DNA from: an uncultured Polaribacter sp.
GTDB lineage: Bacteria; Bacteroidota; Bacteroidia; Flavobacteriales; Flavobacteriaceae
Assembly: GCA_943846595.1 (NCBI GenBank)
Contig: OX044355.1
Location: forward strand, 2,223,501 to 2,287,500
Reading direction: 5' to 3'
Length of the DNA stretch: 64,000 nt
A model generated the notes under the pieces. That model made no database searches and had not been told where the DNA came from. It saw only the letters and a list, made by a program, of their open reading frames with translations. Numbering within the stretch: the first letter of the stretch is position 1; each line of letters begins with the position of its first letter. The position numbers were made by a program, and so were the translations under genes. Shown here one piece after another: positions 1-6,732 of the stretch.

Positions 1-177
1 AAAAGTTCTCTTTAAAATTAATAATTCACCCCAAAAATAACAATTTGTATACAATACCAACGTTAACAAACTGCAAATATTTACAGGACTTAAAAAAGCA
101 ACCCTTCAATTTAAAGAATGGTATTTTTACAGTATGTTTGTATAGCGATGAAAGAAAGCTAATTTAACCTTTTTATT

Positions 178-1311
178 TTGAAAAAAACCACCTTACAATT
201 CAGACTCACATTTTTCTTAGTTGTTTCTTGCTTCTTAGGCATGCATGCGCAATACACCAATGTAATCAATTCCAACAAACCCGGATTCTCAGAGAGCCCT
301 TATAGTGTTGGTACTGGAATTTATCAGTTTGAGAGCAACCTCTTTTATCAAGATATGAATGCAGCATCAGCCGACAATTCGCCACAGTCTTTGGGAATAG
401 ATTTGTTATTTAGAACCAGTTTTTTTCTGGAGAAATTAGAATTTAGCACTCATTTAACTTATCAGAGAGACCAAGTAAATCCCAATAATACATTCATAAC
501 AGATGATTTTATGAGTGGATTAAGCAACGCTACCATTGGTGCTAAATATTTGGTTTTTCAACAAGAATTTACAGACAAAACCAAAGAAATACGAAGTTGG
601 AAAAGAAGAACTGCTTTTGACAAAAAAAGACTCATCCCATCCGTAGCAGTTTATGCAGGGTTCAATACAAACTTTTTAGGGGAACTCTACAAAACTTCTA
701 AAGTATCTCCTAAACTTGGAGTATTATTACAAAATGATTTAAGCAACGATTTTAACGTAATTACCAATTTCTATTATGATAAAATGGGGACCGATGCTGC
801 TGAATTTTCTTATATTATAACGGGAACCTATAGTTTTAGTGATCGTTGGTCTACCTTTTTTGAGAACCAAGGCATCTTTAAAAAAGAACGAAAAGACACC
901 AACATTGGCACCGGTATTGCTTTCTTAATGACAACCAATCTACAAGTAAACGCTTCGGCAAGAGGCCAGTTTGAAGGAGATTCGACCGGGTATTACGCCA
1001 GCTTGGGCGTTTCTTACAGAATTAACAGACACCGGGATTCCTATATTGAATTGGACGACGATGGCAATCCTATTGAAGACAGCCCAGAAGACCAATTGAA
1101 GAAAAAGAAAAAGAATTTCTTTGGCCGCATCTTTCGAATGTTTAAAAAGAAAGATCCAGCAGAAAAAGGAACCGAAAAAGAAACAACCAAGAAAAAGAAA
1201 AAACGTCGTGGCTTTTTTGGACTTTTTAAAAAGAAGTCCGAAACAGCCCTTGAAAAAATTGATAGAGAAATCAAAGAATTGGAGAAAGAAATTAAAAAAG
1301 ACGGCAATTAA
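178..1311 (+). CDS. Outer-membrane transporter-like beta-barrel protein with basic C-terminal tail
   Basis: This probably encodes an outer-membrane barrel of the kind annotated only as 'transporter' in Flavobacteriaceae (related to the phenol MetA family). The TTG at 178 is preferred because it gives a signal peptide (MKKTTLQFRLTFF, hydrophobic core, MHAQ cleavage region); the first ATG, at 241, would remove it. The SNKPGFSESP segment after the signal and the many alternating aromatic strands fit the family. From about residue 305 the protein changes to a very Lys/Glu-rich tail with repeated KKKKK runs, which is odd for a barrel and may be a cytoplasm-unlike, peptidoglycan- or LPS-binding extension. 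The gene lies 17 bp upstream of the next one. The transported substrate is unknown. Confidence 0.7.
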   Translation: MKKTTLQFRLTFFLVVSCFLGMHAQYTNVINSNKPGFSESPYSVGTGIYQFESNLFYQDMNAASADNSPQSLGIDLLFRTSFFLEKLEFSTHLTYQRDQVNPNNTFITDDFMSGLSNATIGAKYLVFQQEFTDKTKEIRSWKRRTAFDKKRLIPSVAVYAGFNTNFLGELYKTSKVSPKLGVLLQNDLSNDFNVITNFYYDKMGTDAAEFSYIITGTYSFSDRWSTFFENQGIFKKERKDTNIGTGIAFLMTTNLQVNASARGQFEGDSTGYYASLGVSYRINRHRDSYIELDDDGNPIEDSPEDQLKKKKKNFFGRIFRMFKKKDPAEKGTEKETTKKKKKRRGFFGLFKKKSETALEKIDREIKELEKEIKKDGN

Positions 1312-1328
1312 TCTTCAAACATCCTGAA

Positions 1329-2447
1329 ATGATAAGGCTGCATAAAGTTACTTCTAAAAAGGAAATGAAACAATTTGTCTTATTTCCTTTTTCACTTTAT
1401 AAACACAATCCCTATTGGGTTCCTCCCATTGTAAAAGACGAGATTGCCAGCTTTGACCCCACCAAAAATCCAGTTTTTCAAAATGCCGAAGCTCAGTTTT
1501 TTATTGCCTTTAAAAACGATAAAATTGTGGGGAGAGTTGCCGCAATCATCAACTGGATAGAAGTTGAGAAACAGCAGCTAAAAAAAATGCGCTTTGGTTG
1601 GTTTGATGTTATAGACGACCTAGCAGTTAGTAAAATCCTTTTAAACAAAGTAAAAGAAATTGGACTCGAAAACAACTTGCTGTTCATGGAAGGCCCTGTA
1701 GGCTTCAACAACTTAGACAAAACAGGGATTTTAACCGACGGTTTTGAGCACATAGGCACCATGATTACCTGGTATAACCCTCCCTATTACAAAGTGCATT
1801 TAGAGCAATTGGGCTTTGTCAAAGAAAAAGAATACCTAGAAAACAAGTTTCCATTTAAAAATGTGGATGCCCTGTATTTCAACAAATGGAGTACAGTTGT
1901 AAAAAAACGCTATCAGGTAAAAGCCATGGAGTTTACAAAAACAAAAGACCTTCTCCCCTACGTAGACGACATGTTTAAAGTGCTGGAAAAGTCCTATGGA
2001 AAACTAGCCACATTTGTGCCCATATCAAAAGTACAGATTGCTTATTTTAAGAAAAAATACCTGCGTTTCATCAACCCAGAATACCTAAAATTTGTGGTCG
2101 ATGCCAATAACAAGCTCGTTGCGTTTGCCCTAGTAATGCCCTCTTTTTCGAAGGCATTGCAAAAAGCAAAAGGAACCCTTTTCCCTTTTGGACTGTTTCA
2201 CTTGCTGCAGGCTAAAAAACAGGCTAAAGACGTTATTTTTTATTTGATTGGCGTAGATCCGGCATACCAAAACAAGGGCATACACGCCATTCTATTTGAT
2301 CAATACACAAAGACATTTTCCGAAAAAGGAATTGTAAACTGCATTCGAACCCCAGAATTGACCAACAACACAGCCATTCAGAAAATATGGAAGAATTTTA
2401 ATCCTATTCCCCATAAAAGACGAAGCACCTATAAGAAGATGCTGTAG
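1329..2447 (+). CDS. GNAT-fold N-acetyltransferase-like protein
   Basis: This 372-residue cytoplasmic protein opens with the pattern of a conserved Bacteroidota family (FPFSLYKHNPYWVPP near residues 18-32), usually described as a GNAT-like or hypothetical protein. The C-terminal half carries the GNAT-like stretch YLIGVDPAYQNKGIHAILF (around residues 302-320), where the Q-N-K-G segment corresponds to the acetyl-CoA pyrophosphate loop (Q/RxxGxG/A) in degenerate form. The substrate cannot be named. It starts 17 bp after the barrel gene and on the same strand, so the two are probably cotranscribed. Confidence 0.6.
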   Translation: MIRLHKVTSKKEMKQFVLFPFSLYKHNPYWVPPIVKDEIASFDPTKNPVFQNAEAQFFIAFKNDKIVGRVAAIINWIEVEKQQLKKMRFGWFDVIDDLAVSKILLNKVKEIGLENNLLFMEGPVGFNNLDKTGILTDGFEHIGTMITWYNPPYYKVHLEQLGFVKEKEYLENKFPFKNVDALYFNKWSTVVKKRYQVKAMEFTKTKDLLPYVDDMFKVLEKSYGKLATFVPISKVQIAYFKKKYLRFINPEYLKFVVDANNKLVAFALVMPSFSKALQKAKGTLFPFGLFHLLQAKKQAKDVIFYLIGVDPAYQNKGIHAILFDQYTKTFSEKGIVNCIRTPELTNNTAIQKIWKNFNPIPHKRRSTYKKML

Positions 2448-2472
2448 GTTTGAGGTTTCAAGTTTGAGGTTT
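2448..2472. repeat. Short tandem direct repeat after the GNAT-like gene
   Basis: The 11-mer GTTTGAGGTTT occurs at 2448-2458 and again at 2462-2472, directly behind a stop codon. It is a simple intergenic repeat with no assigned role. Confidence 0.5.
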
Positions 2473-2586
2473 ACATTGACTACTCGTGTTGGATCGAGAA
2501 CTAATTTAAATAAAAAATCTAATCTCTGTAAGAAGTCTTAACTTTACCACTTAGAAACAATTTTAAACATTGAAACACCTTTACCC

Positions 2587-3294
2587 ATGCAACTCTTTTA
2601 CAATTCAGAAATCTCTACCGATACCAAACAACTTGTTTTCGATAAAATTGAGAGCAAACACATTGTGCGTGTTTTGCGCAAGAAAGAAAACGAGGTATTA
2701 AAAATTACCAATGGAAAAGGCTATTTGTTTGATGCAAAAATAAGTTTTGCAAGCGATAAGAAATGCATGGCAGACATTATTGCAGTCACCCAAAAAGAGA
2801 AACCCTGGAATTACTACCTCCACATTGCCATAGCACCCACCAAAAACAATGACCGCATGGAATGGTTTTTAGAAAAAGCAACCGAAATTGGCATCGATGA
2901 AATTACCCCCATTATTTGCGCAAACTCAGAACGAAGAATTGTAAAGCAAGATCGGTTTGAAAAAATCATTCAATCGGCCATGAAACAATCTTTAAAATTC
3001 ACACTCCCAAAACTAAATCCAGCAGTAAAACTGGATGCCTTTCTAGCGCAAGAATGTACAGGAAATCGATGTATTGCGCATTGTGAAGACCAAGACAAAA
3101 AACTCCTAAAAACGGTCGTAAAACCCGCTGAAAAAACAACCATTCTTATTGGCCCTGAAGGTGATTTTTCCAAGGAGGAAATCCAAAAAGCACTGGCAAA
3201 AAAATGGACAGCAGTCTCTTTGGGAGAAAGCAGGCTTCGCACAGAAACCGCTGCCTTGGTTGCCGTAAACTTGGTTTCTTTTTTAAATGCTTAA
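2587..3294 (+). CDS. rsmE: 16S rRNA (uracil-1498-N3)-methyltransferase RsmE
   Basis: RsmE methylates N3 of U1498 in 16S rRNA using S-adenosylmethionine and has a SPOUT (trefoil-knot) fold. The 235-residue length is typical. The C-terminal SPOUT motifs are clear: IGPEGDFSKEEI (around residue 188) and LGESRLRTETAAL (around 213), which form the SAM-binding knot. The N-terminal PUA-like part contains HIVRVLRKKENEV. The start is an ATG 139 bp after the previous gene. It is expected to act in the cytoplasm on the assembled 30S subunit. Nothing unusual is seen. Confidence 0.93.
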   Translation: MQLFYNSEISTDTKQLVFDKIESKHIVRVLRKKENEVLKITNGKGYLFDAKISFASDKKCMADIIAVTQKEKPWNYYLHIAIAPTKNNDRMEWFLEKATEIGIDEITPIICANSERRIVKQDRFEKIIQSAMKQSLKFTLPKLNPAVKLDAFLAQECTGNRCIAHCEDQDKKLLKTVVKPAEKTTILIGPEGDFSKEEIQKALAKKWTAVSLGESRLRTETAALVAVNLVSFLNA

Positions 3295-3375
3295 CCGCAC
3301 TTCCTACTAGGCAGCCCTCACCCCCCTTTGCTGGGCTTTCAAACAAGCACCAGAGCCAAAAAGCCCTTTAAAAGT

Positions 3376-3412
3376 GTCCAGAATTTCACAAAAGAGTCCC
3401 GTATTTTACAAA
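3376..3412 (+). promoter_or_regulatory. Tandem operator-like direct repeat, 20-bp spacing
   Basis: GTCCAGAATTTCACAAA (3376-3392) and GTCCCGTATTTTACAAA (3396-3412) match at 14 of 17 positions, and their starts are 20 bp apart, about two helical turns. This spacing is typical of AraC-family operators. The same core, GTCCCGTATTT, reappears in the palindrome at 3460-3493. The binding protein is inferred, not seen; a fragment of an AraC gene lies just downstream. Confidence 0.55.
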
Positions 3413-3459
3413 TTCACTGTTTTTAAATAACTGATAATTAAGGTTTTAAAAATAAATAT

Positions 3460-3493
3460 GTCCCGTATTTCTTGTTATCAAGAAATACGGGAC
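3460..3493 (+). promoter_or_regulatory. Perfect 15-bp palindrome made of two operator cores
   Basis: GTCCCGTATTTCTTG (3460-3474) is followed by the loop TTAT and its exact reverse complement (3479-3493). Each arm contains the GTCCCGTATTT core of the upstream repeats. A perfect TAnnTTTG -7 box (TAATTTTG, 3515-3522) lies 21 bp downstream, and no TTTG is found at the -33 position, which abuts the right arm. This fits an activator-dependent promoter for the gene at 3546. A T-rich stretch follows the hairpin, so an attenuator or terminator is an alternative reading. Confidence 0.55.
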
Positions 3494-3545
3494 AGTTCTT
3501 TTTTTATGGATTTCTAATTTTGGTTAAAATTAAAAACAAACCGTT

Positions 3546-3830
3546 ATGAAACATTTATTTTTAAGCATTGCATTGCTATGTGCACTTTCAACTTTCTCTC
3601 AAGAAACAACAGAAAAGAACATTAAAAAAAATGAAATTAAAATCAACCTTCTTTATTTTATTCTCGACTTCCCAGAAATTACCTACGAACGGCTACTCAC
3701 AGATCAAACATCCTTAGGGGTTTCCGTGGCTTTCTCAATCGATAATAACAATTCAGAGTATAATAATAATGTAGAAAACGACGGTAAATATAATTTTAGC
3801 CTGATTAGCAATACACCATTACCTCCATAG
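3546..3830 (+). pseudogene. 5' fragment of an outer-membrane beta-barrel gene (DUF3575-like)
   Basis: The open frame encodes only 94 residues. A signal peptide (MKHLFLSIALLCALSTFSQ) is followed by an exported barrel opening with the phrase EITYERLLTDQTSLGVSVAF, which is characteristic of DUF3575-like barrels of roughly 180-200 residues. The protein breaks off after about 85 plausible residues and ends in an unrelated NTPLPP. At exactly this point an AraC-family C-terminus begins in another frame, so the gene has lost its 3' half by deletion. A good -7 box and operator-like repeats remain upstream. The residual reading frame may still be transcribed. Confidence 0.65.
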
Positions 3831-3922
3831 GCTTAGAATCGGGGTTCAACTCAAGGTCTGCTTTTTATCATACCTTTAAGAAGCATACAGGTGTTACACC
3901 GAGTGCCTATCAAAAGCAATAA
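3809..3922 (+). pseudogene. 3' fragment of an AraC-family transcriptional regulator
   Basis: In a different frame from the preceding fragment, 37 codons ending in TAA at 3920-3922 read like the final helix-turn-helix of an AraC regulator. The telling stretches are SIGLESGFNSRSAFY, then FKKHTGVTPSAY, which match the second HTH and the conserved G-x-x-P-x-x-Y ending. A TAG at 3806-3808 closes this frame upstream, so there is no start codon and the rest of the gene is missing. The neighbouring repeats may be its former binding sites. Confidence 0.75.
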
Positions 3923-4039
3923 AGTTTTTTTAGAGAATGATCTACAAACAACCCTAAAAACTCCCTTAAATTCTATGGGTGTTTTTTCCTACTCAAACCT
4001 GAATTTACTATCTTGCTTCTTTTTAATCAACCACAATTT

Positions 4040-4681
4040 ATGAGGCCGCTCATCTTTTTCTTTTTTTGGAGTTTATGCCTAACGGCACCTGCACAAGAAG
4101 TGGCAATTTTAAAATACAATGGGGGTGGCGATTGGTATGCCAATCCAACAGCAATTCCTAATTTAATTGCCTTTACCAATGCAACAATTAAAACCACGAT
4201 TGCTAAAAACCCCAAAACAGTCGCGGTAGGCAGTCAAGATCTTTTTAGTTATCCCATGGTATTTATGACCGGTCATGGAAATGTTACATTCTCGGAGATC
4301 GAAGCAAAAAACTTAAAAAACTATTTGGTTTCCGGAGGTTTTTTACACATTTCCGATAATTACGGATTGGATACCTACATTCGAAAAGCACTCAAAAAAG
4401 TGTTTCCTACATTGGAATTGATTGAAGTTCCTACCAATCATGAGCTTTACAACCAGACCTATAAATTTCCAAATGGCATTCCAAAAATTCATGAACATGA
4501 TCAAAAGAGCCCCCAAGGATTTGGATTGTTTTTCGAAGGCAGATTGATGGTTTTTTATGATTATGAAACCGACCTAAGTGATGGTTGGGAAGATGCAGCA
4601 ATACATAACAACCCTAAAGAAATTCGAGAAAAAGCCTTGAAAATGGGATCGAATATTATTGAATATGCTTTTAAAAATTAA
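4040..4681 (+). CDS. DUF4159 domain protein, exported
   Basis: This is a DUF4159 family protein of about 214 residues. The ATG at 4040 is chosen over an upstream TTG (4013) because it starts a clean signal peptide (MRPLIFFFFWSLCLTAPAQ). The mature protein has the family's glutamine-amidotransferase-like features: KYNGGGDWYANP near the N-terminus, FMTGHGNVTFSEIE, and SGGFLHISDNYG. The function is unknown; it is periplasmic by its signal. The stop codon is 4 bp before the next start, so it is likely cotranscribed with the symporter gene. Confidence 0.75.
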   Translation: MRPLIFFFFWSLCLTAPAQEVAILKYNGGGDWYANPTAIPNLIAFTNATIKTTIAKNPKTVAVGSQDLFSYPMVFMTGHGNVTFSEIEAKNLKNYLVSGGFLHISDNYGLDTYIRKALKKVFPTLELIEVPTNHELYNQTYKFPNGIPKIHEHDQKSPQGFGLFFEGRLMVFYDYETDLSDGWEDAAIHNNPKEIREKALKMGSNIIEYAFKN

Positions 4682-4685
4682 TGCA

Positions 4686-5603
4686 ATGCAACATCAAATA
4701 GACATCGATGCTATCAAAATAAACTTTGACACCCAAGGGTTATGGATTTTAAACATTGCCATAGCAATTATCATGTTTGGCGTTGCATTGGGAATATCTA
4801 TGGCCGATTTTAAACGCTTGTTAAAAAATCCTAAAATTGTGTTTGTGGGGGTATTGTCTCAATTTTTTCTTTTGCCTGCAACAACTTTTTTGGCGATTTT
4901 AGTCCTAGAGCCCCATCCCAGTTTTGCACTGGGCATGATACTCATTGCAGCTTGTCCGGGCGGAAATGTTTCCAACTTTTTTAGTAAAATGGCGGGTGGA
5001 AATGCTGCATTGTCTGTAAGTTTAACCGCTTTTGCAACCCTCATTTGCATTGGAATGACACCCTTTAATTTACAGTTTTGGGGAAGTTTGTATGGGCCTA
5101 CCAATGAAATCTTAAAAACAGTAAAACTGAATCCAGTAGACCTTCTTAAATTGGTTTCTCTTATCTTGGGAATTCCATTGTTTTTTGGAATGCTTATAAA
5201 ACACTACCGTGCCGCGATGGCTCAAAAAATAGAAAGCATATTAAAACCGCTTTCGATGTTGGTCTTTATCGCCCTTATTGTGATTGCTTTTTCACAAAAT
5301 TTGGAGGTGTTTTTCAACCACATTCACCATGTGGCATTATTGGTTATTTTTCACAATATATTTGCTTATATTTTGGGCTATTTCACCGCTAAAAGCTTTG
5401 GATTGAACCTGAGAGACACCAAAACAATTGCCATGGAAACGGGGATTCAGAATGGAGGATTGGGATTGTTATTAATTTTTGGTTTCTTTGAGGGTTTGGG
5501 CGGAATGGCACTATTGGCTGCATTCTGGGGCATATGGGATGTTTTTTCTGGACTGCTTCTCGCCACCTATTGGGGAAGAAATTCACAACAAGGAATTTTA
5601 TAA
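4686..5603 (+). CDS. Bile acid:sodium symporter family (BASS/SBF) protein
   Basis: This is an inner-membrane transporter of the SBF family, expected to couple uptake of an organic anion to sodium. There are about nine or ten hydrophobic segments. The signature region ILIAACPGGNVSNFFSKMAGGN (residues roughly 90-112, given here in part) and the later METGIQNGGLGLLL crossover motif hold the conserved Na+-binding Asn and Gly residues. The ATG at 4686 is used; earlier in-frame TTG and ATG codons overlap the previous gene. The substrate is not evident from sequence. The product is about 305 residues, normal for the family. Confidence 0.82.
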   Translation: MQHQIDIDAIKINFDTQGLWILNIAIAIIMFGVALGISMADFKRLLKNPKIVFVGVLSQFFLLPATTFLAILVLEPHPSFALGMILIAACPGGNVSNFFSKMAGGNAALSVSLTAFATLICIGMTPFNLQFWGSLYGPTNEILKTVKLNPVDLLKLVSLILGIPLFFGMLIKHYRAAMAQKIESILKPLSMLVFIALIVIAFSQNLEVFFNHIHHVALLVIFHNIFAYILGYFTAKSFGLNLRDTKTIAMETGIQNGGLGLLLIFGFFEGLGGMALLAAFWGIWDVFSGLLLATYWGRNSQQGIL

Positions 5604-5635
5604 GAATGCCTGCCTGCACAAAATAATAATAAGAT

Positions 5636-6703
5636 ATGATTCAAAAAATTTGGTTTGCTTTTGTGTCAAACACCATCCAATTGGGATTGTTTTTTTACAG
5701 TAAAAAAATAACCGTTCGCGGTCGAAAAAACTTTCCCAAAAAAGGGGCTATTTTATTTGCCGTAAACCATCCAAACGGATTGGTAGATCCGTTGTATGTA
5801 ACCACCACAAATGGTCGAAGGAATCATTTTTTAGTAAGAGCTGCCTCCTTTAAAAAACCGTTTATTAAAAAGATTTTAGAGTCTTTAAATCTAATGCCCA
5901 TTTATCGAATTCGAGACGGAATACAACAACTTGCCAACAATCAAGAAATTTTTGAAAAGTGTTTTAAAATTTTACACAACCAAGAAGCTTTAATGATTTT
6001 CCCGGAAGGAAGTCATAGCAAAAAAAGGACGGTACGTCTTCTAAGCAAAGGATTTACACGCATTGTTTCTGGGGCACTTGAAAAACATCCCGAATTGGAA
6101 ATACAAGTAGTGCCGGTCGGCATAACCTATCAACATCCGTCAGATTTTCCTTCAAAAGTAGTCGTACAGTATGGGCAACCTATTCCAACAAGAACAATTT
6201 TTGAAGCAAATACATCCCCAAAAGCAATCAATATTTTAAAAGCAGCTGTCACAGCACAATTAAAAGAACTCAGTGTTCACATTCCCGATGATGCAGATTA
6301 TGAGGCTGTTTTACAACAACTCGTTGCAGCCCAAGTCGATTTTACACAGGTAGATAGAGTCAATAAAATGATTGAAAGCGGCAGCTTCCCAAAGCCCAAA
6401 AAGAAGAAAAAGAATTTTTTAAGCCCCTTGAGAATTCTGATACAACTGAATGGCATACTTCCTTATTTAATTTGGAGAATAGCCCTCAAAAAAATTGATG
6501 AAATTGAATTTATAGACACCTTTCGCTTTAGTATAAACCTGGTATTGATTCCTCTTTTTTATGCAATACAGGCAGGGATTCTTGGAGCGATTTTTGGAGC
6601 TTTGGCTGGGTTCTTTTACCTAACAATTTCGGCTTTGTTGGTGCTATTGTATGTGAAGTTTGCCCCTACCAATGCAAAAGCACATATAGAATTCAAGACC
6701 TAA
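5636..6703 (+). CDS. PlsC-like lysophospholipid acyltransferase
   Basis: This is a membrane-associated glycerolipid acyltransferase of the PlsC superfamily. The catalytic block NHPNGLVDPLY (around residue 42) is the variant with five residues between His and Asp that is seen in this Bacteroidota subfamily. The substrate-binding block is IFPEGSHSKK (around 120). A C-terminal hydrophobic hairpin of about 50 residues suggests membrane anchoring. It probably adds an acyl chain to a lysophospholipid or glycerol-phosphate derivative. The gene starts 32 bp after the symporter on the same strand. Confidence 0.8.
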   Translation: MIQKIWFAFVSNTIQLGLFFYSKKITVRGRKNFPKKGAILFAVNHPNGLVDPLYVTTTNGRRNHFLVRAASFKKPFIKKILESLNLMPIYRIRDGIQQLANNQEIFEKCFKILHNQEALMIFPEGSHSKKRTVRLLSKGFTRIVSGALEKHPELEIQVVPVGITYQHPSDFPSKVVVQYGQPIPTRTIFEANTSPKAINILKAAVTAQLKELSVHIPDDADYEAVLQQLVAAQVDFTQVDRVNKMIESGSFPKPKKKKKNFLSPLRILIQLNGILPYLIWRIALKKIDEIEFIDTFRFSINLVLIPLFYAIQAGILGAIFGALAGFFYLTISALLVLLYVKFAPTNAKAHIEFKT

Positions 6704-6732
6704 AAGAAGTCTCCTAAAACAAAAATAATAAT

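Noticed and set aside
1041..1307. An open frame on the minus strand opposite the Lys-rich tail
   Set aside because: It is the complement of the AAA/AAG-rich tail of the barrel gene (Phe/Ser-rich) and has no protein-like pattern of its own.
3460..3493. The palindrome as an insertion-sequence end or CRISPR-like repeat
   Set aside because: Only one palindrome is present, with two direct core repeats at operator-like spacing and no transposase; an operator explains it better.
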